From: Porphyromonas sp. COT-290 OH3588
GTDB taxonomy: Bacteria > Bacteroidota > Bacteroidia > Bacteroidales > Porphyromonadaceae
Reading direction: 5' to 3'
NCBI RefSeq assembly: GCF_000769075.1
Contig: NZ_JRFC01000014.1
Span: forward strand, 126,023-190,022
DNA: 64,000 nucleotides
The translations under genes and the position numbers were made by a program. Each line of letters begins with the position of its first letter. Position 1 is the stretch's first letter. The notes below the pieces were generated by a model. The model was not told where the DNA came from, did not search any database, and saw only the letters and a list, made by a program, of their open reading frames with translations. Shown in pieces: positions 44,538-53,593 of the stretch.

Positions 44538-44889
44538 AGTCAAGCAAATTGAATAGCCATCTTTTTTCCGCAATAAATATTTGACACGATGTAGCAGAAT
44601 TTCCAGAAAAAACCATTCTTAATCACTGAAAATCAAAATATTAATATAAAATTATTTTTTTATCTCAGGGCTGCATATTAAGTAAAAATCCAAACTTTAT
44701 TCCACATCATTAAGGATATATCCGCACTAAATGGACTTACGCTGGGCGCTCGATAATAGATTTGGGAGAGGATTATGCCCCCAATTAGCTTGAGTAGCGC
44801 CCGCTCGATGGGGCTCCTCCCTCCTACCCGAGCCAATGGAGCTGTACTACCCAGCCACTATAAGACCTCCTAAACTGAAAATAAATGTT

Positions 44890-45227
44890 TAAGCGCAGAT
44901 CAATTTTGGATCAACTTTTAGATATCGGTGGGTGAGTTCCTCTATGTTCAGCCCAAAGGAGGCAGACCTCGTATTTGGCCTCTAGGAGGCTCTAGATTGC
45001 GTCCGACACGGTTTGGGCTCTTCCCCCTTGGAGCAACAAAAACACCCACCTTAAACAAAGACAACACAAACAACTAATAATCAACATCATAAAACAAAAC
45101 AACCTGTCATCTAGCGCACTCATGCCTCATTTCGGGATATTTCTTCCCATCAATCTTGGCTAATTGATGGACACATTGCAGAGGGTTAGTCCACCAATCC
45201 GCAAAAACGTTCCCATCAATTTCCCGC
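44890..45227 (+). repeat. Dispersed repeat family 1, copy D
   Basis: The left end is diverged. From 44963 it reads CAGACCTCGTATTTGGCCTC, then TAGGAGGCTCTAGATTGCGT, an A-rich middle, TATTTCTTCCCATCAATCTT, TAATTGATGGACACATTGC, GTTAGTCCACCAATCC and GTTCCCATCAATTTCCCG. The order and spacing match copies A-C. The gap 44538-44889 holds no supported gene. Confidence 0.72.
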
Positions 45228-45319
45228 CAATGTTCCACAGACCTTTATAAACTGAGGACTCGTTTCATAAAATTCGAGGGTAATACATTTACACACCTTA
45301 ACAGATATATAGACAGTTG

Positions 45320-45941
45320 GATATCCTTGATAGAATTAAATCTCTAAAAGATTGCATTGGCTCACCCGAAAAAGAGCTCGACCAACAATAAGGTAAACAA
45401 TCATGATTAAGATTAACCACCAGAATAAAAGAAGAGCTAGCAAAAGAGCTTGCGGAGCGGATAATGATGTCTATGCTGAACTCTGATTATACTACAAGGA
45501 GTGGAGAGGCTCTCTCAGTGTAGATGGGGAGATAACGACATTAGAGAGTCTTAGTCAAAGACATTTATCACTCTCCGAAAGTGTCATACGGTGAGGCTAT
45601 TGATAGATTGAAAAAACATCTCCACTATTGAGGGTGGGGAGAAAAGCAAATACAGACAAATATACTTCAATTATAAGGACACAATAGATAACTACATTCC
45701 TAGAGAGAAAACCGAAGAAGGAAAAATGATAACGAGTGTGCCATAGATTTAGAAGAGAGAGATCTAGTAGACCGATTCTACTTCTACATCGAAAATCTTA
45801 CAGAGAGTCTAATTAATAGGTGCTATCTCTTCCTCTAATATGCATGGTAATTAGCCCGATCCTGAGAATTTCGGCAAACGGCCATTGGCGAAGTTTACCT
45901 ATGATTTACTGCAACAGCTTGGCGTCAAGCCTCCGAAATAA
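45320..45941 (+). pseudogene. Heavily decayed gene, unknown family
   Basis: Protein-like pieces follow one another on the plus strand in shifting frames. They are ILDRIKSLKDCIGSPEKELD, EELAKELAERIMMSMLNSDY (from 45431), VDGEITTLESLSQRHLSL (45520), KVSYGEAIDRLKKHL, KYRQIYFNYKDTIDNYIPRE, DLEERDLVDRFYFYIENLTE and finally PDPENFGKRPLAKFTYDLLQ..GVKPPK before a stop at 45939-45941. At least five frame changes and several stops separate them. I read this as one gene of about 200 codons that has lost function. The base composition is AT-rich, unlike the TonB-type gene next to it. I do not recognise the family. Confidence 0.55.
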
Positions 45942-45952
45942 AGAACCTTTCT

Positions 45953-48229
45953 TTATCCGCCAAAGCGAGAGGTGTCGACCTGCTTGTGCTTGCGCTGCTT
46001 GTATTGGCCGAAGCGGTAGGACAGAGAGAGCACAACGCTGCGCAGGTGCTTATCTACATGCATAACTAGGCGATTGCCCCCAAGCTCAGCGGTCGGGCGT
46101 GGAGCTCCACGCTCCAATAGGTCATTGCCCTTGAGGCTAAGTGTTAGGCGGTCGTCTAGGAGCACACATTGTAGACCTGCATTCACGACCCAGAGAGAGG
46201 AGAGGTCGTAGTTGGTTTGGATCGAGGGGCTAACGTAGTAGCTCGAGAGGTCTAGCGAGAGCTTAGGCCGTTTTAGGAGCATGATACTATTGTCTAGGTA
46301 TAGATAGGCGTTGAGCCTCTGTCGGTCTAACTGGTGCCCGTGGAAGTCATTCGTCTTTAGACGTGTTTGCATCACGCCAAGCGTAATCCTTGAGTCGAGT
46401 ATCTGGCCTAGCTTGATAGGAGCAACGAGATTAGCCCCCATACGCAGAGCATAGTCCCAGTTGAGTGTCTTGTAGATGAGGATTAGCTGCTCGGTAGACT
46501 GGTAGGCCGATTGCTGGAAGTAGCTGGGCTGATAGGTCCAGAAGAGCTGTACGGCATAGTCTTGTTTGTAGAGGTAGTTGAGCGAGGCTCTGTGTGTACG
46601 CATCGGTGTGAGTAGAGGATTGCCGTGAATTTGGCTATACACATCTAGGTAAGAGATGCTGTGCTGCATCTGCTTGTAAGGCGGGTAATCCTTGTCTGAG
46701 CTAAGAGAGAACTGTACGATATGGGTTGGCGTCTTCATATAGTTGAGCGACAGGCTGGGGTAGACGTGCCATCTGCTACGATTGCCTTGACGGTAGTACT
46801 CTGCCGTCACCGACCCCGCAATCCAAGTGTTGCCGATTTTGTACGATAGGCCTGCGTACACCTCGTATATCTGCTCACGGGTTAGAGCTGATAGGTCGGG
46901 GAGGGAAACGAGCGCTCCTTTGAGGGTATGAGAGGTTTGGCTGTCTTGGCTACGGCTGAGCTGGGCAATGCCACCGTAGGTTACACGCAACTTGTTTAGA
47001 GGAGTCAAGCTCCCGTTGAGATACGCCTTAGCTTGATGGGCATACTGGGAGGCATCAATCTGAAAATCACTTAGTCCCGATGTTGTGGCTATGCTCATCA
47101 TCTGCGCACTGAGATAGCGGTAGTGCAGATAGTCCACACCAATCTCTAGCCCCTTGCCCCAAGTATAGCTAGCCGAGAGGTTATGCATATAGGTAGATGA
47201 GGTTTTGTTGTTGACGTCTTGCTTGAATGTGCCGACTGATGTCGCTTGGCTTGCCTTATCTGGTGCTAGATCTGTCGTGTAGGCAGCACTGAATTGGTAA
47301 TCTTTGCTAGGCGTATAGTCGGCTCCTAGGCGCAAGAGATGCTCCTGCCCCGATGTACTGATGGTTTGCTCTTGGTTCAGCTCGTAGCGCTTCCTCCCGA
47401 CTTGATGCCAGCCCTCCAGACCTATTGGAGAAACGGAGCGGGATACCCGAGGAGTGTATAGAGCATCTAGGGTCAGCGTGGGGGAGTCGTACACCAAACT
47501 ACCTCGTCCCGAGAAACTAGAGGCATATTGCTCCATGTAGCTGGTTTGTACCTCGCCTCGCCAGTGTGCTTCCTCTCCTCGAAGTAGCACTACATTGATT
47601 ACTGCACCTCGGGTCTGGTATTTGGGTTCTGGGTTGTACATCACCTCTAGGCTTGTCACTCGGCTGGCGGGCATTGAGGTCAGCAGGGCTCTAAGCTGAC
47701 CTGTGGACATGGTGCTGGGGCGACCGTTTAGGACGATTGTTACCTCCGAAGCTCCAACCAATGATAGAGAGCCGTTGCTCTCTAGGACTGAGGGCAAGCG
47801 CTTGATGAGATCGAAAGCAGAGTTGGCGATGCGTCCTTTGAGAAGTGTGGGCGCATCGTAGACGAACTTACCTTGCTCAAGTCGAACCAGAGGCCTGCGC
47901 CCTACGATGGATACCTCTCCCAGAGTACTGGTCTGTGCGGCTATGTGTATATCGCCAACCTCGGGAGAATGATATGTAGAGCTATGGGTTTGGTAGCCGA
48001 GATGCTGAATGAGTAGGCGAAAAATCGGAGGATAATTGGTGAAGCTAAACGAACCATCAGATGCCGTTATTGCTCCCGATAGATAAATCGAGTCACTACT
48101 CTGCAAGACGACAGTGGCCCCCTCTAGAGGCTTATCTCCCTCGCCCAATACTCGCCCTCTGATGCCTTGTGCCAAAGCACTAGCTACACTAAGTAGGCTC
48201 ATGATGACCACGAAAAAACTTACTCTCAT
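45953..48229 (-). CDS. TonB-receptor-like outer-membrane protein (OMP_b-brl_3 type)
   Basis: A 758-residue outer-membrane protein. A signal peptide (FFVVIMSLLSVASALAQ) is followed by a carboxypeptidase-regulatory-like domain (IRGRVLGEGDKPLEGATVVL to IQHLGYQTHSS). A plug-like region comes next (VTIVLNGRPSTMSTGQLRAL and VEVMYNPEPKYQTRGAVINV-type residues). A long barrel ends SVVLSLSYRFGQYKQRKHKQ. This is the layout of the shortened TonB-dependent receptor group (beta-barrel family 3) of Bacteroidetes. No TonB box is evident at the N-terminus. The C-terminal extension after YRF is basic and unusual. The substrate is not known. Confidence 0.85.
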   Translation of the reverse strand: MRVSFFVVIMSLLSVASALAQGIRGRVLGEGDKPLEGATVVLQSSDSIYLSGAITASDGSFSFTNYPPIFRLLIQHLGYQTHSSTYHSPEVGDIHIAAQTSTLGEVSIVGRRPLVRLEQGKFVYDAPTLLKGRIANSAFDLIKRLPSVLESNGSLSLVGASEVTIVLNGRPSTMSTGQLRALLTSMPASRVTSLEVMYNPEPKYQTRGAVINVVLLRGEEAHWRGEVQTSYMEQYASSFSGRGSLVYDSPTLTLDALYTPRVSRSVSPIGLEGWHQVGRKRYELNQEQTISTSGQEHLLRLGADYTPSKDYQFSAAYTTDLAPDKASQATSVGTFKQDVNNKTSSTYMHNLSASYTWGKGLEIGVDYLHYRYLSAQMMSIATTSGLSDFQIDASQYAHQAKAYLNGSLTPLNKLRVTYGGIAQLSRSQDSQTSHTLKGALVSLPDLSALTREQIYEVYAGLSYKIGNTWIAGSVTAEYYRQGNRSRWHVYPSLSLNYMKTPTHIVQFSLSSDKDYPPYKQMQHSISYLDVYSQIHGNPLLTPMRTHRASLNYLYKQDYAVQLFWTYQPSYFQQSAYQSTEQLILIYKTLNWDYALRMGANLVAPIKLGQILDSRITLGVMQTRLKTNDFHGHQLDRQRLNAYLYLDNSIMLLKRPKLSLDLSSYYVSPSIQTNYDLSSLWVVNAGLQCVLLDDRLTLSLKGNDLLERGAPRPTAELGGNRLVMHVDKHLRSVVLSLSYRFGQYKQRKHKQVDTSRFGG

Positions 48230-48316
48230 AGCGATAATAGATATTGTCTGTACTGATGATTACTTAATCGTTAGTGTCGTAATAACCAAACTGCTCAAGC
48301 AGCCTTGGATATTTGC

Positions 48317-48479
48317 TCTGCACGGACTGAGTCGTAGGGCAGAGGTTACATATTTTGTCGTACCTTTTGGCTTTATTCTTGCGGTCTTCTAGAACTGATT
48401 ACTTGCCTTGTACTTTGCATATTCTGAGGTTTCTAAGAGCGAAAGAGGCTGAGCCAAAAGTGAATTTTGACACAGCCCC
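48317..48479. repeat. Dispersed repeat family 2, copy 4 (diverged), with terminator
   Basis: The last 75 bases match well (CTTTGCATATTCTGAGGTTTC and the hairpin), and the left part only weakly. The hairpin GAGGCTGAGCCAAAAG..TTTTGACACAGCCCCG (48444-48479) lies about 60 bases past the stop of the MarR gene on the minus strand. Confidence 0.6.
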
Positions 48480-48540
48480 GTAGCTGATGTAATTGTGCTC
48501 TGCAAGCTATCCCTAGCTTTCGCCATGTTGGCCATTAGCT

Positions 48541-49191
48541 CTACTCCTCTGTTTGGCAGGTGGGCATTAGACCCTCTAGACCGAGCTCAGATAGGCGACC
48601 TATGTGTTGGCTTTGCTCCTGCGTTAGATGCTCTAGCAGGAAGAGTAAGTTCTTCCTTTGGTGCTGGCTCAGTGGCGAGGAGAGTAGCTTGGCTGCCATA
48701 TGTAGTTTGGGGAAGACCTTAAATAGTTCCCCCTTGCCCTTGGGTGTGATGAAGACTCTGATGCTTCTGCGGTCATTCTCGCTAGGAAACTCTTCAATGA
48801 GGCCGTCCCGCTTGAGCCGTCGCATCACCTCTCCACCCGAGGTCTTCTCCATGCCGTTTCTGCTGTTTAGTTCGCTTTTGGTTAGTCCGTTGTCATTGAG
48901 TAGACACACGAGGTAGGTGTACTCCTCCTCGGTCTGTAGGTATTCACTCTCCGCTAGAGCTTTTTTGATATAAGCCTTGGAGTAGCGGTGCAGTAGGCTC
49001 AGATGCCTCGCAATCCCCACATCTGCGGGGGCTGCATCGGCCCTAGGGTCTGATGTGTCTTCATGTATAGGTATCATACTCTCGACAAAAGTCAAGAAAC
49101 TACGCATACCCATCTGCTCGGCATCTGGTACTAAGCTCTCAAATAGGTCGAGGTACTCGACCAGCTCTAGAAGTAATCGCTTACTTTTCAT
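48541..49191 (-). CDS. MarR-family transcriptional regulator
   Basis: A 216-residue protein with a winged helix of the MarR group: YTYLVCLLNDNGLTKSELNS, MEKTSGGEVMRRLKRDGLIE, then the wing segment ENDRRSIRVFITPKGKGEL. The N-terminal 90 residues are helical and longer than in simple MarR proteins; they and the last helices would form the dimer and ligand region. MarR proteins repress genes for drug efflux, stress or catabolism until a phenolic ligand binds. No operator is assigned. Confidence 0.85.
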   Translation of the reverse strand: MKSKRLLLELVEYLDLFESLVPDAEQMGMRSFLTFVESMIPIHEDTSDPRADAAPADVGIARHLSLLHRYSKAYIKKALAESEYLQTEEEYTYLVCLLNDNGLTKSELNSRNGMEKTSGGEVMRRLKRDGLIEEFPSENDRRSIRVFITPKGKGELFKVFPKLHMAAKLLSSPLSQHQRKNLLFLLEHLTQEQSQHIGRLSELGLEGLMPTCQTEE

Positions 49192-49232
49192 CCTTCCCCT
49201 CCTAACACCTGATGATTACGAACTGCAAATAG

Positions 49233-50477
49233 TTACCTCCTCTTGAGAATGCTGTTGAGCACTCGAGCCGTATGTACAAGCTTACCCGACTTCTGTGAAT
49301 AGATCTCTACGCTCCAAACATGGGTGCTACGTCCCCTATGCATGATGCGTGCCTCCGCCCTCATCGTATCTCCTGTCATGGCAGATGCTACATGGTTGCC
49401 ACTAACTTGCGCGCCTACTTGCATCTCCCCCTCCTCTAGTAGGGCCAGCGAGCCGTAGCCCGCCATAGTTTCGGCGAAAGCGAGGTTCGCCCCACCATGT
49501 ATGATGCCCATAGGCTGGGCGGTGCGATTGTCTACTGGCATCGTCCCTACGATATAGCCCTTGGCAACCTCTACGCAACGGATCCCCAGTGCTTCCATAA
49601 GTGTCCCGGGGATTAGTGAGTTGAACTCCTCTACCGTGTAGGGCGATTCGTCGTGGTGGTTGAAGAGGTACTTGGCCAATAGGTGTGCCACACCGTCTTC
49701 GTCATTGCTCTTGGTCACGTAGTCGGCACAGGCTTTGATAGCTTCACGAGCGTTAGCCATAGCAACGCCTAGACCAGCGTATTGGATCATCTCCAGATCA
49801 TTGAAGCTATCCCCCACGGCAATTAGTTCGCTGCGGTCGTAGTCTAGTCGCTCAAGCAGTCGGCTTAGAGAGGCTGCCTTGTGCACTCCTTCTGGTACCA
49901 CCTCCAAGAAACTCGGGTGGGAACGAAAGGCATTGACACGACCAGCGAAGCGCTCCTTGACGATAGGCTCCAGAGCTTCTATGTGATCGGGGGGGCCAAC
50001 GATCAGGCACTTGGGCAGGACTTGTGGTACGTCTGTGGAGAAGTTGGCTACCTGTTTAGGGCTCATTCCGGTGATCTCGACTTCCTTGAGTAGGTAGGGG
50101 TCTCCAATGTTTTCGGATAGGATATGTTCTGCATCGTACGTCAGTATTGTTAGGCCGTACTCTTTACTCAGACCGTATAGCTCTGTAGCTATGCCCTCGG
50201 GCAATAGGTACGAAGCAATGGGATTTTTAGCTCTGCAGTTGTAGACTTCTCCTCCGTTGAAAGGCATTAGATAGCCACTGTATCGGTCTAGTTGTAGCTC
50301 ACGAGCAATCTCTCTTAGCCCTGCCGTAGGGCGACCAGAGGCAATGATTAGACGTATCCCATATTCTTCTTGAGCTTTGAGTAGGGCATCACGCACTGGG
50401 GCCGTGAGCACCCTCTCGGAATTGACCAATGTGCCGTCTACATCAAGGGCCATTAGCTTATACTTCGTTGTCTTCAT
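49233..50477 (-). CDS. HAD phosphatase fused to hotdog thioesterase
   Basis: A 414-residue fusion. Residues 1-272 are a Cof-type HAD phosphatase: motif I LMALDVDGTLVNS (Asp12, Asp14), motif II LIIASGRPTAG, motif IV AVGDSFNDLEMIQYAG. Residues about 285-414 are a PaaI/YdiI-type hotdog thioesterase with MGIIHGGANLAFAETMAGYG, which resembles the active-site region of the DHNA-CoA thioesterase MenI. The hybrid would couple a sugar- or cofactor-phosphate hydrolase to an acyl-CoA hydrolase, possibly for menaquinone synthesis. It overlaps the upstream C_GCAxxG_C_C gene by four bases. Confidence 0.88.
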   Translation of the reverse strand: MKTTKYKLMALDVDGTLVNSERVLTAPVRDALLKAQEEYGIRLIIASGRPTAGLREIARELQLDRYSGYLMPFNGGEVYNCRAKNPIASYLLPEGIATELYGLSKEYGLTILTYDAEHILSENIGDPYLLKEVEITGMSPKQVANFSTDVPQVLPKCLIVGPPDHIEALEPIVKERFAGRVNAFRSHPSFLEVVPEGVHKAASLSRLLERLDYDRSELIAVGDSFNDLEMIQYAGLGVAMANAREAIKACADYVTKSNDEDGVAHLLAKYLFNHHDESPYTVEEFNSLIPGTLMEALGIRCVEVAKGYIVGTMPVDNRTAQPMGIIHGGANLAFAETMAGYGSLALLEEGEMQVGAQVSGNHVASAMTGDTMRAEARIMHRGRSTHVWSVEIYSQKSGKLVHTARVLNSILKRR

Positions 50478-50884
50478 CTGTTTTCTTCGTTTAGTGTAGC
50501 TTGGGTCGCTAGGAGGATCTCTTGTGCCATATCTACTAGGGCGCTGCAGGGGCGGTTGTATTTACCTTTGAGTTCGGCACAGGTTAGTCCGCCTGCTCTC
50601 TGGCGGAAGGTTTCGATCAGCTGAGCCGAGTGCTCGGCATTTATCAGGCTGCTTGCTGCATAGATTGCCCCGCACATTCCGCCCTCGGCTCTTCCACCGC
50701 CTTTGCTTCGGTAGATAAGTTCGATCTCATCGTCGGTCAATCCCGTCAGCTCTTGCTGAGATTTGTGGACGGACTGAGCACAGTTCCAGTTGTTGGACGC
50801 ATTATGAAAGAAGGTTGAGGCCATAGGTCCTCTAGGGCGTGTCGCAGACTTTGGCTTGTCTTGAGGTAGCTCTTGTGTACCCAT
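50474..50884 (-). CDS. C_GCAxxG_C_C-family redox protein
   Basis: A 136-residue protein of the C_GCAxxG_C_C group. Four cysteines are placed as expected: Cys35 in NWNCAQSV, Cys71 in GGGRAEGGMCGAIYA, and Cys102 and Cys113 in LTCAELKGKYNRPCS. Family members are thought to bind a metal or take part in redox transfer, but the reaction is not known. The first 20 residues are not conserved-looking, so the second ATG (50824) may be the true start. It is coupled to the HAD-hotdog gene (ATGA overlap) and lies ten bases after pncA. Confidence 0.8.
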   Translation of the reverse strand: MGTQELPQDKPKSATRPRGPMASTFFHNASNNWNCAQSVHKSQQELTGLTDDEIELIYRSKGGGRAEGGMCGAIYAASSLINAEHSAQLIETFRQRAGGLTCAELKGKYNRPCSALVDMAQEILLATQATLNEENR

Positions 50885-50893
50885 TATCTATTA

Positions 50894-51403
50894 CTACTCT
50901 GGTTTATTGATGTAAGCGATCCCTTCGTTCAGGAGCTCGATACGTTCACTTGGGATATCTCGGAGCAAGTCACCATGCGTTGCGGCCACGCAGTAGTCCC
51001 CAGCCAAACCCGCGAGGTAGATTTTGTCTGCCTCGAGTAGCACACGAGGCGTCTGTTCTGCGAATGCGCTGTACGCATCTTTTTCGCTTGTAGTTGCCTT
51101 CTCTACGTAGAGCAATGTCTTGCCCGAGAGAGCAGCACGTACGGTCTGCTCGTGAATGGCTGGGTAGATAGCAGCTCCCTCGGTGTAGCGCACGCAGTGT
51201 GGAGGCCACATGCCTCCCTGAGCGACGAAGCTACAGTGGTCGTATGGGTGCTGATCCATCGTCACTACTACGGTGTCATAGCAATTGGGATGCTCTTGCA
51301 TCCAAAGCGCCAAGTGCTCCATCGCCTCGGCGGCCTCCGGCACAGGTAGTGTACCCGTGATGAAATCTATCTGAGGATCTACAATGAGAAGAACGTGCTT
51401 CAT
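50894..51403 (-). CDS. pncA: Nicotinamidase-like cysteine hydrolase
   Basis: A 169-residue isochorismatase-fold hydrolase. Asp9 in LLIVDPQIDF, a lysine in LLYVEKATTSEKDAYS and the cysteine in GLAGDYCVAATHG form the catalytic triad. Histidines in MDQHPYDHCSF fit the metal site of nicotinamidases. The enzyme would turn nicotinamide into nicotinate for NAD salvage. It is slightly shorter than typical PncA (about 200 residues). The neighbouring small membrane gene starts 34 bases upstream on the same strand. Confidence 0.85.
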   Translation of the reverse strand: MKHVLLIVDPQIDFITGTLPVPEAAEAMEHLALWMQEHPNCYDTVVVTMDQHPYDHCSFVAQGGMWPPHCVRYTEGAAIYPAIHEQTVRAALSGKTLLYVEKATTSEKDAYSAFAEQTPRVLLEADKIYLAGLAGDYCVAATHGDLLRDIPSERIELLNEGIAYINKPE

Positions 51404-51436
51404 AGAAAAATAGTATGAATGATGATAAGAAATGAT

Positions 51437-51607
51437 TTAGTTCGTTAGTAGCATGAAAAGGCCATACAAGGTAAGGGGAATGAAGAATATGATACAAAGC
51501 AAAACGAGGCACCCACAGCCTCTGCGTGTGGACTCCCCGAAGCTATCTCCCCCTAGTAGGGCTCCTAGTAGGGCGGCGAAAAGCAAGAATATGACAAGCT
51601 CAAACAT
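51437..51607 (-). CDS. Small two-helix membrane protein (56 residues)
   Basis: The minus strand codes from ATG at 51607 to TAA at 51437-51439: a 56-residue protein with two hydrophobic segments, FELVIFLLFAALLGALLGG and CLVLLCIIFFIPLTLYGLFM. They are joined by a polar loop DSFGESTRRGCGC. It lies 33 bases before pncA on the same strand and seems to be the first gene of that operon. I recognise no family. The codon use looks like that of its neighbours. Confidence 0.6.
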   Translation of the reverse strand: MFELVIFLLFAALLGALLGGDSFGESTRRGCGCLVLLCIIFFIPLTLYGLFMLLTN

Positions 51608-52029
51608 AACTTATTATGTAGTGAATATAGGATTACTCCAGCGCACCCACCCATCTCGACAGATTGGAGGCAGAGGCTGGGCCAGTAGCGAGCCAAACGC
51701 AACAGCTACAATACTATATATATCATAAGTCTATTAACTATTATATTGTTTAGCAGGAGTTCGATATAGTATAGTTATCGGGGCTGGCGTCGGGCTAGGT
51801 AGATTGATTAGCAAGCCAATAGGATAGTTTGGGGAGCTCACCGAGCTTTGCCCCGGCTATTTTCAAAGTCAAATATAGCTCTTATTTGCCCCAAAAGACC
51901 TAATACAGAATATTTCCTGATTGTGATCGGCCTAGATTAGGAAGAAGGGTATCACGACAGAACCATTCTTCTACAATTTCAAGACTCCTAAATAAGGGCT
52001 CTACACCTAGAGTATATCAATAATCTAAC
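51608..52029. other. Non-coding gap upstream of the pncA operon
   Basis: I find no supported gene here. On the minus strand TATATTTG at 51870-51877 is a perfect -7 box that might serve the pncA operon with a leader of about 255 bases, but there is no proper -33 TTG. Confidence 0.35.
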
Positions 52030-52068
52030 AAGACGGCTACACCTAGTGAAGAGAATCGTAGCCGTCTT
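52030..52068. other. Hairpin in the leader of the thioredoxin gene
   Basis: AAGACGGCTAC (52030-52040) pairs perfectly with GTAGCCGTCTT (52058-52068). There is no U-run on either side and no gene ends next to it, so it is a leader structure or an isolated palindrome rather than a standard terminator. Confidence 0.5.
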
Positions 52069-52148
52069 ACCGTCTGTGGCATGGGGAGCGAACAATTTAG
52101 GTGACGCCTTGTTTTACACCCAGACAACAACTAAAATTATTTACAAAC

Positions 52149-52511
52149 ATGGCAGTAAATCATATTTCCAAAGCTGAGTTCGTTCAACTCGTTCACGATG
52201 TAGACACCAATCCTGCTGGTTGGCAGGCTAAGCACAGCCTCCCAGTATTGATCGACTTCTATGCTACTTGGTGTGGTCCTTGCCAAGCTCTAGCGCCACT
52301 GCTTGAAGAAGTGGCACAGGAGTACGAGGGACGTATCCAGATCTATAAGGTTGATGTAGACCAAGAGCCCGAACTAACATCGCTCTACAACATTCGTACA
52401 GTTCCTACGCTCCTATTTGCACAGCCCAACAGCGACAAGCCTAAGCTGATGCTTGGGGTAATGGGTAAGGCCGAGCTTAAAGAAAAGATCGAAACCCTAC
52501 TGCTAGGCTAA
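52149..52511 (+). CDS. trxA: Thioredoxin
   Basis: The ATG at 52149 (MAVNHISKAEFVQ) gives 120 residues, the usual thioredoxin size; an upstream in-frame GTG adds 16 unlikely residues. The active site is FYATWCGPCQALAP and the cis-proline loop is IRTVPTLLFAQ. The protein reduces disulphides of cytoplasmic partners, fed by thioredoxin reductase, which is not in this window. It is transcribed alone, ending in a strong hairpin. Confidence 0.94.
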   Translation: MAVNHISKAEFVQLVHDVDTNPAGWQAKHSLPVLIDFYATWCGPCQALAPLLEEVAQEYEGRIQIYKVDVDQEPELTSLYNIRTVPTLLFAQPNSDKPKLMLGVMGKAELKEKIETLLLG

Positions 52512-52530
52512 TCTTTGGACAGCCCATACA

Positions 52531-52578
52531 ACAAGAACCGCCTGCACTCTCGACAGAGGGAATGCAGGCGGTTCTTGT
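52531..52578. terminator. Bidirectional terminator between trxA and yeiH
   Basis: Arms 52531-52546 and 52563-52578 form a perfect 16-bp stem (ACAAGAACCGCCTGCA and its complement). It lies between two convergent genes. Confidence 0.8.
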
Positions 52579-52591
52579 TTATCTCAATAGC

Positions 52592-53581
52592 TTAGGCAAA
52601 AAAGAAGACGCCGAGCAAGGAGCTAATGCTAATAATTACCCAGAGTACGATAGCTAAGACAAAAGGCTTAGCTCCAATACCCCGTAGAGAAGACCAAGAG
52701 AGCGATGCACCGATGAAAAACATAGCGAGCATCATACCACGACGAGCAAGCGAACTAATCCATCGGCTTAGCTCTGGGCTTACCTCTTGTAGGAAATATG
52801 TATTGACAATCATCGCCAGTACGAAGTAGGCGATAAACCACGGAATACGTACTCGGCTACCGCCTCGGCTAAAGATAAGCGACGAAACGAAGGCCAGAGG
52901 GATAATCCACAGAGCTCTAGTTAGCTTAATCATAGTCGCAGTTTGCAGAGCTTCGTCGCCATAGGCTGCGCCAGCTCCTACTACGGAGCTAGTGTCGTGA
53001 ATGGCAATCGCTGCCCACGTGCCGAAGCTATTCTGGCTAAGCTCTAGGTAGTGCCCAATAGGTGGGAAGATAAATAGGGCAATAGCATTGAGCACAAACA
53101 CCGCCCCGAGTGCTACGGACATATCTCGCTCATCGGCATCAATCGTCGGCCCGACTGCGGCAATAGCACTCCCACCACAGATGGCTGTCCCCGAACCTAT
53201 GAGGTAAGAGATCTTGCGCTCCAACCCAAGAAGCCGCCCGAGTAGGACGCCTAGAGCGAGTGTACCGAAGACGCTAACGATCGTCACACTCATTCCTCCC
53301 GCACCAGAAGACAAAGACTCTTGTAGATTCATGCCGAAGCCAAGCCCGACAACCGACCATTGGAGCAGTTGTTTGGAGGCACGAGAGTTGAATTTGGCGT
53401 ATGGTGTACCGAAAATCGCAGCACAGAGTAGCCCGAGGAATAGGGCTACTGGCGGAGTGAGCCAAGCAAAGTAGGATTGCAGACTAGGGATACAGCCTAG
53501 TGATAGGCAGAGTACAACCAGAATACACAGGGCGACGTATCCTCTCTCGGCTCGGCTTTGTGGGATTAATGGGGTATTCAT
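52592..53581 (-). CDS. YeiH-family putative sulphate exporter
   Basis: A 329-residue membrane protein with about ten hydrophobic segments, of the YeiH/UPF0324 family. Signature regions are LLQWSVVGLGFGMNLQE, LIGSGTAICGGSAIAAVGP and AIHDTSSVVGAGAAYG. Family members are annotated as sulphate or sulphonate exporters, with weak experimental support. It follows the hexosaminidase gene by 12 bases and is probably co-transcribed. Confidence 0.87.
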   Translation of the reverse strand: MNTPLIPQSRAERGYVALCILVVLCLSLGCIPSLQSYFAWLTPPVALFLGLLCAAIFGTPYAKFNSRASKQLLQWSVVGLGFGMNLQESLSSGAGGMSVTIVSVFGTLALGVLLGRLLGLERKISYLIGSGTAICGGSAIAAVGPTIDADERDMSVALGAVFVLNAIALFIFPPIGHYLELSQNSFGTWAAIAIHDTSSVVGAGAAYGDEALQTATMIKLTRALWIIPLAFVSSLIFSRGGSRVRIPWFIAYFVLAMIVNTYFLQEVSPELSRWISSLARRGMMLAMFFIGASLSWSSLRGIGAKPFVLAIVLWVIISISSLLGVFFFA

Positions 53582-53593
53582 GCTATAGATCTA

